Part shown: positions 10,165-19,924 of the stretch, in pieces
Layout of the letters: each line of letters begins with the position of its first letter
How positions within the stretch are numbered: the first letter of the stretch is position 1
Source: Megalonaias nervosa
Lineage: Eukaryota; Mollusca; Bivalvia; Unionida; Unionidae
DNA: 64,000 nucleotides
NCBI GenBank assembly: GCA_016617855.1
Contig: JAECUM010003262.1
Coordinates: 62,001 to 126,000, forward strand
Direction of reading: 5' to 3'
The notes under the pieces: model-generated
The model's input: the letters and a program-made list of their open reading frames with translations, nothing else
The model's database searches: none
Told to the model about the DNA's origin: nothing
Position numbers and translations under genes: made by a program

Positions 10165-10215
10165 TGAACCCCTATATATTTATGTCAGGCTTAGTGCATA
10201 TATAAAGGGCTGGTG
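10165..10215. promoter_or_regulatory. divergent promoter region between PolB and zinc-knuckle gene
   Basis: Two TATA boxes point away from each other. A minus-strand TATATA lies around 10173-10178, about 50 bases from the PolB ATG. A plus-strand TATATAAA at 10199-10206 lies 54 bases before the ATG at 10260. The spacing to both starts is similar to that seen for other genes of the element. Confidence 0.55.
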
Positions 10216-10259
10216 CCTTCCCTCTCAGTATTTATTTCGCTCTCAAACCGTTCAACAGG

Positions 10260-10655
10260 ATGGAAGAACCCACACAAATCGAACTTCTGATTAGAGCTTT
10301 TCGAGGTGTCATAAGAAAGTTTTCTTCAGACAAGCCGACGAACTACTCTCCCTCCTTTCGAGATAAAAGTCAAGATACTTGCTATATCTGTCAGAAGAAA
10401 GGGCATTGGGCTACAGAATGTCCAGACCGTCAAAAAAGCAAGACGAGTGTCAGAAGAGACAAAAGTCAAGATACCTGTTATCATTGTAAAGAGAAAGGAC
10501 ATTGGTCTTCAGATTGCCCTAAGATAGAATAGGAGCAGGAGGAGGAAGAAGAAAAAGAGGTGACCTCGGCAAAAGAAGAACCCCGACACGTTCAGAAAGA
10601 GAAGACAGAAAAGAAAAGAAGACGAGAAAAACATCAGGAAGAAGAGGAGGAGTAG
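10260..10655 (+). pseudogene. CCHC double zinc-knuckle protein with interrupted acidic tail
   Basis: A 90-codon frame encodes two near-identical modules, each reading DKSQDTCY then C-x2-C-x4-H-x4-C (CYICQKKGHWATEC and CYHCKEKGHWSSDC), so the second arose by internal duplication. TAG at 10530-10532 ends it. The same frame stays open for 40 more codons rich in Glu and Lys, ending at TAG 10653-10655, which suggests the first stop is a recent mutation. CCHC knuckles bind single-stranded nucleic acid. It is the only plus-strand gene of this element, divergent from PolB, and could be a replication accessory or host-derived protein. Confidence 0.6.
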
Positions 10656-11103
10656 AAAACTGTGAAAGTGAAGAAATTGAAAAAACAGAGAGAGTAAAGA
10701 AAAAGACACAGAAGAAGTCTATGAACTTTTTTAAAAAGTGTTGTGTTATGTTGTGTTGTGATATTGAATTGTAAATATTTGTACCAGAATAGACCAGACT
10801 GAAAAAAACATAAGTGTCTCTTGGTTTTGATTGTTTAGAATAATAAGGGTCTACACTCATGCACTCACAACACGTACATCATAGGGTTAAACAAGGGATT
10901 TTGAGTTTTAATTGATTTTGGCAAAATGAATTAGTACCTCTTTTCGAAAGAAGTGAGTGATCCTGAAAAGGACCGTTGGGTGTTTGTTTTTTTCTTAGAA
11001 CAAACTCAGGAACGAGAAGCAATCCGCTTTAACTGCCTTAAGCCTTTGCCACGGCCAAGGCCTACTTGTGGACTTGCTCCTGTTAATGATTGGGTAGAAA
11101 TCA
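10656..11103. other. non-coding stretch inside the Maverick
   Basis: It begins with purine-rich sequence continuing the tail of the zinc-knuckle gene, then AT-rich sequence with no convincing frame on either strand. It probably includes the 3' untranslated parts of the two convergent genes around it. Confidence 0.4.
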
Positions 11104-11640
11104 CTAGGGGTGGTATCTCTGGTGTAGTAACAGGGTTGCGCTGTTTGGCTTGGGAAGGTCTTTTTCTCTTGGGTCGTAATAAGAAGTCTGATACATTTGT
11201 TTCAGACTTCTTAACTCAGCCAAAATGTCCAAGAGTACCGTTACCGTTTGACTTTCACTGTTCTCCTTCTCTCCTATCCTTTGTTTCTTCTCTACTGCTT
11301 CTTCTTCCTGTCGTTTCCTTCTTGCCTCTTCCTCTTCTCGCTGTTGCTGTTCAAGGAGAAATGCTTGTTCTCCCTCTTTCTGCTGTTGTAAAAATGTCTC
11401 CAATTCTTCTTTCTGTCTTTGTTTAAAATCGTCGACGTGTGGTAAAGAAGGAGAAAGTGGCGAAGGTACTGGTGCCGGAACAAATTCTTGCGAAGAAGAG
11501 AAAAAATCTACTAAATCCCAGTTGAAATCAACCTCTTCTGGAAGTAGAGCTGTGTTAACTTTGGTAGCCGCTGCTATGCCATCGCTTTTCGTCTCCAAAG
11601 CCGGTGCACCCCAATTCATTGTCTTCTTAGTTTCAGTCAT
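11104..11640 (-). CDS. uncharacterised coiled-coil protein near element terminus
   Basis: A 178-residue intact frame from ATG 11640. The N-terminal third contains acidic and aromatic residues (EEVDFNWDLVDFF). The middle (residues about 75-125) is a long Gln/Glu/Arg-rich heptad-like stretch (FLLEQQQREEEEARRKRQEE), and the C-terminus holds a Leu-rich helix. I do not recognise it. A TATA box (CCTATATAGG, 11691-11700) and a perfect CRE site lie 50-70 bases upstream, so it has its own promoter. Confidence 0.5.
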   Translation of the reverse strand: MTETKKTMNWGAPALETKSDGIAAATKVNTALLPEEVDFNWDLVDFFSSSQEFVPAPVPSPLSPSLPHVDDFKQRQKEELETFLQQQKEGEQAFLLEQQQREEEEARRKRQEEEAVEKKQRIGEKENSESQTVTVLLDILAELRSLKQMYQTSYYDPREKDLPKPNSATLLLHQRYHP

Positions 11641-11690
11641 GTTTCACAAAACAATGTCGCATCGATTCACTGCACACAGGCGCTAGCGCA

Positions 11691-11713
11691 CCTATATAGG
11701 GAATGTGACGTCA
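11691..11713 (-). promoter_or_regulatory. TATA box plus CRE (TGACGTCA)
   Basis: CCTATATAGG at 11691-11700 and a perfect palindromic TGACGTCA at 11706-11713 stand about 50 and 65 bases upstream of the ATG at 11640. TGACGTCA is the consensus for host CREB/ATF factors, so host signalling may control this gene. Confidence 0.55.
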
Positions 11714-11775
11714 CAGGTAGCTCTCGGATTGGAAGACAGGCTCCGCGAAGTGACTGAATTTTGTAACGCGTGTTG

Positions 11776-11970
11776 TCATTGGTGGACAATTTCAATCCGT
11801 TTCGATCCGCTCTTCCACTGTAAATAAACGCGGTTCACTTCATTCCCTTCACCTGTTCTCGTCACAAAGATGTGGACCAACGTTGAATCGTCTACTTTCG
11901 TATCGTCGTTGTTTTTCCTTACGGATTTACCCATGTATGTCAGATCATCATAGAGAATCGTTAGGATCAC
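11776..11970 (-). CDS. short open frame, doubtful
   Basis: A 64-residue frame (starting MILTILYDDLTYMGK) with no recognisable motif, between the coiled-coil gene promoter and the terminal repeats. Its composition is not obviously coding. It is kept because the region has few stops on this strand and the neighbouring sequence belongs to the element. It could be chance. Confidence 0.2.
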   Translation of the reverse strand: MILTILYDDLTYMGKSVRKNNDDTKVDDSTLVHIFVTRTGEGNEVNRVYLQWKSGSKRIEIVHQ

Positions 11971-12285
11971 CGAGACAAGCGTTTGGAAAAGAAGGACCTA
12001 TGTGGAAAGACAAGGCTGTCTGAAACGAGTTCTGATTTATGGACCAGAGGTTAGACGAAGTTTGAGAAAGAGAAGAAGACCTATACGATGCCTTCTATGT
12101 TAACGAACTGGTGTTAACATAAAACCCAAAGGCCCTTTTCAGGGCCACTTCATATGCCTCGAAAAAATATTTTTTCTCACTTTGCCTAAAATGGAAAAAA
12201 TAAGAAAAGCTAATATATAAAACATACTCTACTATACTATTCACTGACACGAACGCGAATGATTCGTGTTTGTACATAGAAATGA

Positions 12286-12360
12286 CACAGGTGGCATGAC
12301 GTCACGGTACTACATTGCTACATTGTTGCCAATGTCCAGTACCGTGACGTCACCTTACCT
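12286..12360. repeat. inverted repeat with two CRE sites near Maverick end
   Basis: Arms of about 24 bases (ACAGGTGGCATGACGTCACGGTAC and its imperfect inverse) flank a 28-base loop. Each arm contains a perfect TGACGTCA (12297-12304 and 12345-12352). It could be a transcription enhancer, a replication origin feature or part of the terminal inverted repeat. Confidence 0.7.
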
Positions 12361-12393
12361 GTACCATTCCTCTTGTCCCTATATTAAATTCCC

Positions 12394-12549
12394 GTTGACG
12401 CTAAAGTACCCCAGGCTGTGGTTCCCTATACAATATTCCCATTGACGCTAAAGTACCCCAGGGTGATTTTTTGACGCCAAAAATCGTGACGCTATAGTAC
12501 CCCAAGGGGGGTCTGTAATGTATTTTTCCATTGCCGCTAAAGTAACCCA
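12394..12549. repeat. four-copy 19-bp terminal repeat
   Basis: TTGACGCTAAAGTACCCCA occurs at 12395-12413 and 12442-12460. Variants lie at 12486-12504 (GCTATAGTACCCCA) and 12531-12549 (GCCGCTAAAGTAACCCA). The period is 44-47 bases. The array ends at CACTACACTACT, the inferred element terminus. Confidence 0.75.
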
Positions 12550-12560
12550 CTACACTACTG

Positions 12561-13465
12561 CTCTCGCTGCTTCTACGCCACAGTTGTAAAAGAATCGGAG
12601 GTCGCTACGTTGGTGTATAACCCATGTATCAATAATACTACTTTTGCGATCACCAGGAAGATAATAAGAAGGAACACTATTGTCTAGCGTGGTAATATAC
12701 TTTTGTAAAACTTAGAAATAGCTTTCCGATTTGACACTTTCAGGTAGTGTATTCCATGATTCTTTACTTAGTATCACGTATAGCTATTTTTTTTTTTTAA
12801 AGTATATTGTATTCCTCTCTTGTTTGTCGCGGATGGAAGAATCTCCAAATTAACTTCAAATTTTTAAGTTAGCTGATTTGTTATTAAAGTTCTAGTCAAG
12901 TTTTGCAAGATTTTTCATTGTTCGGGTCTAATAGTATTTATTATTATTATTGTTTTGTAACTTTTTAAACAATTTAATCGTGAATGTTTTCCATTATCAT
13001 ATATTTATACTATAAAGCCTTAATTTTGTGCCGTCATTTTGTAAAAGCCTTTTTATCTATTTTATTAACATTTAAAATCATCATCAATGTCAGAAAAATA
13101 ATATAAATATATTTAGTACTTAATCTTTCAATGTGTTATAAGCTAATAATAATCAAATAAACCATTCAACTTTGTAGAATTGTGAAAATTTAATTGATTT
13201 TGGTTTAACATTTCAAGCATTTATTAGAAATTTATTGATATTGGTTTTCCAGTAACATAAAGTCTAACATTTCTTGTTAATTGAAAGTGTTTTGCAAATG
13301 CTGTTTGACCTTTTCCACCTGATCGTTTATATCATAAATAAAATATATTTTGCGTCTGTAAAATGCTATATTACCATGATGTATATCTTAATTTAGGTAA
13401 GTAAAGAAATCCCTATTATAATATGCATTAATTGCATACATAATATATAAAGTTATTTTTAACCT

Positions 13466-13508
<43 letters not shown>

Positions 13509-13974
13509 TCTATTTGTACATCATTTTTTTTAACAATGCTTTACTAGAATTATTCCTGATGATAAGGTTACTGTCCATGCAGCTAATAACAGATTAAAAA
13601 ACACATCTGGGAAATTTACGAGTGTGCAGGAAAATATTTTAAGGAAACATTAGATTTTCGTGATCACTCTTTTGTAGCTACCAATTTCCTAAAAAATATG
13701 TTGTAAAAGCATCATGTAAACCAACCAAATAATGTTGTTATTATTACTCTTTCTACTCAGCAGAGTATAATCTTCGAATTTAAGGCTGATATTGTTAGAT
13801 ACATGTGTGAAGGTGGTACTCTTAGACAAAGTCGGGTAGATTAAAAGTCATTGGATTATCATATGTATTTGACTATATTAATGTACTACCAGAAGAATAT
13901 AATATATGTGTGCAACACAATTATGGCATAAATCGATTATAGTATTTATTTACAAAAATATCATTCAAACACGC
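12561..13974. other. AT-rich non-coding sequence with (CA)n
   Basis: No supported gene. A (CA)n microsatellite lies at about 13470-13503. A short minus-strand stretch near 13,200-13,330 (RSGGKGQTAFAKHF) vaguely recalls a decayed P-loop, but is too degenerate to call. Confidence 0.5.
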
Positions 13975-15010
13975 TTGTTTTTCTTGTAATCTCGTTTTAA
14001 TGTGTTTTCCAATCCAAACGATTTCTTGTTTTGGTTTTTGTAATTCAGTAACGTATAATGTATCGTCAATTTTTGTTCGCATTTTAAATTTTTATTTAAA
14101 AAAACAGTGGAGTTAGTAGATCTGATTTATTATTTAAAAATTTCTTTTGTCCAATTGAGAGTATTTCCTTTCTCAAAGATACGTTGTTTTTTCTTTGAGC
14201 TCTTCACATATCACCTATTTTATATTTCGCTTTTTGTTTCCTTCAAAATATAATCGTTATATAAATTCATATAAACGATTTTATCATTTCATGTTAGCTG
14301 GCCTCATTAGGTGTCATTATAATACTTTTACGTCTTGTATTATTTTATTGTTCCAATATTTTTCGCAAAACGTCTAAATATTTATTTGTGTTGTTTGCTG
14401 AAAATTATTTTTAATTTTCCTTTTAAGAGTTGTATTAAAGAGTTCAGCATCCGCCGCCTTACCATCATTAAACGAATGATGCATTTCAGTATTATTAACA
14501 ACCAACTTTTTTCCATCTTCACTAGTCAAAGTTCGGATATAATAACAACCGTATCTACAACCTTACTTGTGAAGATGCTATTTCTCCAATGTCTTAATGC
14601 AAAATCCTGTTCCTTAGTCTACCGAAAGGTTTTGTGGTTTTCTTGTTACTATAATTTCGTTAAAAGCATCTGTTTTATTAGTTCCAGTTTTGTTCTTAGG
14701 TGGTTTTGCATTGCATATTTACTAATGTATCTAGCACAGTTAATAAATATTTATACCCTTTATTATGCTTGCTAAATTGCAGCATGTCAGCCAACTCGTC
14801 TGAGCGCATTCAATCTTATTTATGTTGAGTGAACTTTCTCATTATGGCTGATATAACTCTTCAAAGCCTCATTCCATTTTTTGTTATTACCAAAACCTAT
14901 ATTATGCTTAAGTCATATGATTATTTTGACAATTAATATTTTTGTTTCTTGTTCTGGTATTATTTTACCAATGTGACTATCTAATTGACAAATCATTTCT
15001 TTGTAATATT
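13975..15010 (-). pseudogene. highly decayed Maverick integrase
   Basis: On the minus strand, in several frames and with stops, the ordered pieces of a Maverick rve integrase can be read. They are ELADMLQFSKHNKGYKYLLT (first Asp region, about 14,730-14,805), a VDxGxxF-like piece, ELFNTTLKRKI (third acidic residue region, about 14,430-14,475), MTPNEAS (about 14,300) and TLYVTELQKPKQ (C-terminal strand, about 14,040). The order and spacing match a full integrase of about 300 residues. Codons are AT-rich, unlike the integrase at 4.2-5.3 kb, so this is an older, different lineage. Confidence 0.7.
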
Positions 15011-15654
15011 TTAACTAGGTTTTAGTGTTTCTACAACGACAGTTATGCTTCACATGTAACATCAAATCAATTACCGGTCTGGGAGCATGGAAGGGGCATT
15101 TTCTAAGGGATCTCCAGGTCCACATCAACCTTGTTTTGTAATTTGTGTGTATATCTTTTTACCAATTATTGTTGTTGTTTTTTTTGTGGGAAAAATATTT
15201 TTGTTCCACATATTGAAAATGCTCCTTTCATAATTCTTTTATTATTCTTTTTTTTGGGGGGGGGGTAAAAACCACATAATCTGTATCAGTTTGTTTCTTA
15301 CACTACAGACAATATGGTTTCATGTATTATCTAATTATGTTATATCCTTTCATTATTCTTTTTAAGAATAGTAACATCGTCATTAGTTGCACTTCATTTC
15401 TTACACATTAAACAATGTATTTTAATGTATTTGTATAATTATGTCGTCTTATATTTGTATAATATTTAAATACGTTTTCATTGAAATGACATGGTTTTTG
15501 TTTAAATTTAGCTGAGTATTACTGGCTGTTCACCGCTGTGGCTGTGTATGATATAGTTAGTCCGGAATTTATAAAATAGTCTGGGTCTGGGCGAAGTATG
15601 CATAAATCAAGCTGTTGGGAACATGATGGTTAGCATATCGTTAGTTAAACAACG

Positions 15655-16058
15655 GCTACCTGTCCAGTTTATCCAGAACTGGCAATCAAGAATCAGAAAA
15701 TCTTCAAGAGCGAGATCATATAAAAATTTGTCACAAAATTTTGGCTACAAGGAGTATTTGTTGTAGTAACAGTAAAAAAGATTTTAAAATCATTTTTAAA
15801 AGTGAGGATGTCTGCCCATACTTTACATGTTGGATCAGGGTGATGGAAGAGACCACATAGTACCCCACTAAATCAAAGAAATTGTAATTATTACATTGTG
15901 CTGGAAGATGAGTATCACTTTGTTTCAGAATGCCAATGTTATTTGCAGGGAAGAAAGAAGTATATAAGATCTTATTTTTGGAGTATGTTGAAATTTATTA
16001 ATTTACTCAATTCCACTAAAACAACAGAGGCTAGAAGTTGGAGAAATTATATTCATTG
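15655..16058 (+). pseudogene. C-terminal fragment of a non-LTR retrotransposon reverse transcriptase
   Basis: The plus strand reads SSRARSYKNL, then a Arg/Ser segment, then WKRPHSTPLNQRNCNYYIVL, EDEYHFVSECQCY and KKYIRSYFW. This is the Cys/His-containing tail found at the end of many invertebrate LINE ORF2 proteins (LEDEYHFxxECxxY). Stops and one or two frame changes are present. The upstream polymerase region is missing, consistent with 5' truncation on insertion. Confidence 0.7.
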
Positions 16059-16845
16059 AACGTAATAATATTATAAATAGTACCTCAAGTTACAGTCTCC
16101 CTTTCATCGTTTATTATATGCATTACTATGTCATATTTCAAACATAATGTGCTTATGATACTATTATGTAAAAAAGCATGTTGAATACAGCTTATATACT
16201 GATGACACTTTTTGTCTCTTTTCCGGAAGTAGCTTGTGCTGAAGCTCACATGTGATTCAACATGCATATTCTTGAGTCTATTGCATGTCATAAATTAAGG
16301 TGTGGTATTCTTACTTCGTATCATACACCATGTATACATGAATGCAGCCATGGATGTTTATGTGCGTGTGTATGTCTGTCACTTTCTCAGTATGAATACG
16401 TAAATATATACATTAAGTATTTATTGAATATTGATAAACTCGATAGGTTTGTTTTTATTCTGTATTAAACGTGTCACCATCAATGTTTGTAACAAATGTA
16501 TATGTATATTTTTGCTGATGACCAATCGGCTAAATGCAAATAAAGTTCTTCTATAACTCACACAAGAATGAGCGCACATGATACTATCAAGCTGCTCTGT
16601 TTGAGAAGAGTTGTAAATAGTTTGCTCACCATTCATATAGTTTTCTTTAAGCAGTATCGGGTAGAGGTAGCCATACTGAATGATATCCAGTTTCTGTGTT
16701 TTTGTGATCATTATAAATTCAAACTAATATGTTCAATTACCTTCGAAAAGGCCTTCTAAATGAATTATAATACTTTCCTTTTCTCTTATTTTATAGCTAA
16801 GCATATACTTAATAAAACAACCTCTCAAGTTTTTTATGATTTGTA

Positions 16846-16882
<37 letters not shown>

Positions 16883-17048
16883 GTTGTTGTTTAAATTAAT
16901 TTTTCCAAGAGGTCGTATTTCTTTTCTATGAATAGTGTTAGTGGTAAGAAAACAGAAAAGTCTTTACCACTTTTTTGTGGCGGTGTCAATCCATTTCCAA
17001 AAAGATTTTCCACAAGACCTGTTAGAAGATAACCTGCTGATTTGCAGT
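16059..17048. other. AT-rich non-coding sequence
   Basis: No supported gene on either strand. It contains a (TTA)n run at about 16851-16882. The short open frames have no recognisable motifs. Confidence 0.5.
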
Positions 17049-17360
17049 TTTGTTAACATCACTTAATTTGAGCCATGTAATTGGTTTTCATAAGGTCTGA
17101 TTTGTTAACATCACTTAATTTGAGCCATGTAATTGGTTTTCATAAGTTCTGATTTGTTAACATCACTTAATTTGAGCCATGTAATTGGTTTTCATAAGGT
17201 CTGATTTGTTAACATCACTTAATTTGAGCCATGTAATTGGTTTTCATAAGGTCTGATTTGTTAACATCACTTAATTTGAGCCATGTAATTGGTTTTCATA
17301 AGGTCTGATTTGTTAACATCACTTAATTTGAGCTATGTAATTGGTTTTCATAAGGTCTTA
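17049..17360. repeat. 52-bp tandem repeat, six copies
   Basis: Units beginning TGTTAACATCACTTAATTTG start at 17051, 17103, 17155, 17207, 17259 and 17311. They are almost identical, with single-base differences (for example GCT for GCC in the last unit). The high identity suggests recent expansion of a minisatellite. Confidence 0.95.
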
Positions 17361-17721
17361 TCGCGAGTGTTTTTTTTTTTTCTTCTTGTCTTTATGTTTT
17401 TTGATGGTTTATACTCAGTCCAAGTTTGATGTATTGCATGTTATAATATTACATTATACTACACTCATTTTGGTTTTTTTTTTTTAAAACCCCTTCTTTT
17501 GGATAAATTAGAATTTTGTGTTAATTTTCATATTTCCAAAGCAAAACGAAGTCTATATAGTTACTAATTAGATCTTAATATCTTTGGAACAAGCGCGTTT
17601 ACAAAAGGTATAATTGCGGAAAAGATAAAAGCACATTGTGTTAGCTTTCTTTTGTTACTTTATGTTCAAAAATAAGTTCAGGGATCATAATTTTCAGTAA
17701 TTGTGTTTTAGTTGGAATAAT

Positions 17722-17787
17722 TCTATCAATACCAGCTTTTATTTGCTATTCTTTTAAAACTATTGTTACTAATTGTTTTGTTTTTCA
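17722..17787. repeat. upstream copy of about 65-bp direct repeat flanking the retroelement
   Basis: The stretch starting TTCTATCAATACCAGC and ending ATTGTTTTGTTTTT recurs with about 92 percent identity at 19,732-19,796, just after a poly-A run. The pair behaves like an unusually long target-site duplication. Confidence 0.7.
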
Positions 17788-18209
17788 ATATTCTTAAACT
17801 CCTGTTTGACAAATCAAGTCATTGCTAAATAAATCTCAAAATGGCCAGGACCAAGCAGACTTGGAAGTGAAAGAATGGGATACTACCATTTCGAATGGGA
17901 TTTATAGAGTCATAGATTTAAAACTATTACTATTACTGACAAAGGGTAAAGAGACAAATAATTTAAAAAAAGGAGTATTACAGTGAGAGGATCAGTGATT
18001 ACAACTCACAAATGGAGCGAAGTGCACGAGAGAAAATGGCTGTTCACAAAGCCAACAAGATTGTTTCATGGAAACTGGATAATTTCTTCAAGATAAGAAG
18101 AACAGACAATACTGAAGGTTCATTTTTAGAATGCATGTACCAAGAAGTGACGCAATTTTTGGATATGTCACAAATACCAAGGGATAAAATATCATAAACA
18201 GCAGACATC

Positions 18210-19199
18210 ATGGTAAAACTCAAGGTTTTAGACCCGGAATATATAAAAAAAACATACTCCATAAACCGAGAAGGATACAAGTGATATATTCTGAGACCAA
18301 GGGGCAAGCAACCAAATCTGCGATATGGTGAAATGATGATAAAAGGTCAACCAGTCGTTGTTAAAGAACCAACACCAATTTTGAAGAAAATCAAGAAACA
18401 AACTGGAGAATTACATCTGACAGACATTCCTCTTGAAATACCTCTGCAGGCTACGAAAGAGAAGTTTGAAGAAAAATTTAACATAAAAGTCATATCTTCC
18501 AGATTAGACACTATTCCATTAACATCAATCTACAATGGAAATCGAATCTTTAAAATTGAAAAGAGTAAATTGAGGGAAGTAAAAAGAGCCTTCTACCTAT
18601 TTGGATTTTTAACCAAAACCTGGTATAAAGGCTGCATGCATCACAGAATATGCAACAGATGTGGACAAACAGGACATACACCACATAAATGTCCCAGAAG
18701 CTTGGAGAATCCAGAAGCAAAGGGCCAAGCAGATATGAGTACGCAAGTGCTGGAACAACACCAGCAACAACAAGAACAACAATTAAATGACAGAACACAA
18801 AGAACCGAATCAGGAATGAGATCGGCGAGGACTGAAATACTACAGAAAAAACAACAACCAAGCCCCATGATACAGCAGGAGAATCGACGACAATCAAATC
18901 GAAACCAGCAAATGTAAAAACCAGTAGAGTCAATTGCAGAAAAGACAATAACAAACAGAGAAGTGCGTGAGGAAATACCCATGGCAACAACAGCAAAGAA
19001 AAACCGAGAAAATCAACAAACACAAAATCCGCAAGAAAAAACACTCAAATTAACAGCAGCAAAGGATAGTCCCAGAACCAACACCAAGAAAGAAAAAAAA
19101 ACAAACATAGAAAAAATCCAACTTCACAATAACAACAGCAGAAACAATATGAACCAAGAAACTATAGTGAAACCAACCTACCAAAAAACAAACAAGTAG
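18210..19199 (+). pseudogene. LINE ORF1 protein with CCHC zinc knuckle, stops in frame
   Basis: One frame covers MVKLKVLDPEY..., a TGA at 18282-18284, then MMIKGQPVVV and an RRM-like region (LHLTDIPLEIP ... RIFKIEKSKL). RAFYLFGFLTKTWYKGC leads into the knuckle CNRCGQTGHTPHKC (about residues 115-128 of the main block). A Gln-rich tail runs to TAA at 18915-18917, after which the frame stays open to 19,199. The order matches the LINE ORF1 on the minus strand at 62.6-63.4 kb (MGFLVKAWYRGC, CPRCKQVGHSPKDC). ORF1 proteins bind the element RNA as a chaperone. Confidence 0.75.
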
Positions 19200-19465
19200 A
19201 GACAGCCTTAACTCTGGCAACAATAGGTTCCAAACCAACAGAAACACTAAAGAGTAATTTGACCGAAACAACAATCACTGACAGAGAGAGAGAGAGAGAG
19301 AAATTAGAAGAGAAATAAGGAAAGCAAAAAGGAGGAAAAAGACAGAAATGGAGGAACAAGACTTGCTAGCAAAGGAGAACTATTTCCTTCAAGAAGCTGA
19401 AACTCTCGATGACGAATGACATGAATAAAAAAAACATAAAAAAAGAAGCATTAAGACATACAAAT

Positions 19466-19469
<4 letters not shown>

Positions 19470-19545
<76 letters not shown>
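19470..19545. repeat. (TA)n microsatellite
   Basis: A pure TA run of about 75 bases within the 3' region of the ORF1-only retroelement. Confidence 0.95.
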
Positions 19546-19549
<4 letters not shown>

Positions 19550-19731
19550 CAATCATTATAGAAACAAAAAGAAATACAATAGCACAATATATACCATATT
19601 AGACAAACTTTAATATAACAGAACAAATATATACAATAGCACAATCTGTACATGTAGGGCAGGAGGGCCTCCCTAAATGGTCTGAAAAGATCAACCAGGG
19701 AAAGCACCCTCCAAAAAAAAAAAAAAAAAAA

Positions 19732-19796
19732 TTCTATCAATACTAGCTTTTATTTGGTATTCTGTTAATACTATTGTTACTAATTGTTTTGTTTTT
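19732..19796. repeat. downstream copy of the direct repeat flanking the retroelement
   Basis: It begins right after the 18-base poly-A and repeats 17,722-17,787 with a few substitutions. Confidence 0.7.
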
Positions 19797-19924
19797 AAAT
19801 AAGCATTTTATAATATTTCCTCATGTTGATTTGACATTTTACGCGATCTTTATATAAGGTGTTTTTATATTTGTTTTTACAATACTATTCATCTTACCAC
19901 GTATTGTATTTTATGTTAAGTAAT

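Larger units (their letters stand above)
1..12560 (-). mobile_element. Maverick/Polinton-like element, right-hand part, decayed
   Basis: The gene set on the minus strand (adenain-like protease, major capsid, penton-like protein, rve integrase with chromodomain, A32-type ATPase, protein-primed-type PolB) is the diagnostic module of Mavericks/Polintons. The left end lies outside the window. The right end is inferred near 12,560, where four copies of a 19-bp repeat give way to CACTACACTACT and then AT-rich sequence; Polinton ends are known to finish in CT on this strand. Base composition is clearly richer in GC than the rest of the window. At least seven in-frame stops and several frameshifts show an inactive copy, although many frames are intact enough to suggest fairly recent decay. 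Confidence 0.9.
17790..19730 (+). mobile_element. ORF1-only non-LTR retroelement (HAL1-like)
   Basis: The 1.9-kb insert contains a zinc-knuckle ORF1 (about 18,210-19,199), a 3' region with a (TA)n tract and an 18-base poly-A at 19,713-19,730. Direct repeats of about 65 bases flank it. No reverse transcriptase is present between ORF1 and the poly-A. ORF1 is related to ORF1 of the Tx1/L1-like LINE at 62-63 kb. This is the layout of HAL1-type half-LINEs, mobilised in trans, although a deletion derivative is also possible. Confidence 0.65.

Noticed and set aside
6..10655. Alternative genetic code explaining the in-frame stops
   Set aside because: All three stop codons interrupt genes of the same element and true gene ends also use them; frameshifts are present too, so decay is the simpler reading.
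10953..11426. Plus-strand open frame opposite the coiled-coil gene
   Set aside because: It is the antisense shadow of the 11104-11640 gene; the composition and the promoter favour the minus strand.
12394..12549. CRISPR-like array from the 19-bp repeats
   Set aside because: The copies are degenerate, there are only four, and they lie at a transposon end.
13200..13330. Decayed packaging ATPase (P-loop-like piece)
   Set aside because: Only one poor motif is visible and no Walker B partner was found.
17049..17360. CRISPR-like array
   Set aside because: The 52-bp units are contiguous with no variable spacers, in a eukaryotic sequence; this is a minisatellite.
19366..19740. Tyr/Ile-rich open frames over the TA tracts (also at 21.7-21.9, 36.8, 39.6-39.9 and 42.3-42.6 kb)
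   Set aside because: They are translations of simple TA repeats with no coding signal.
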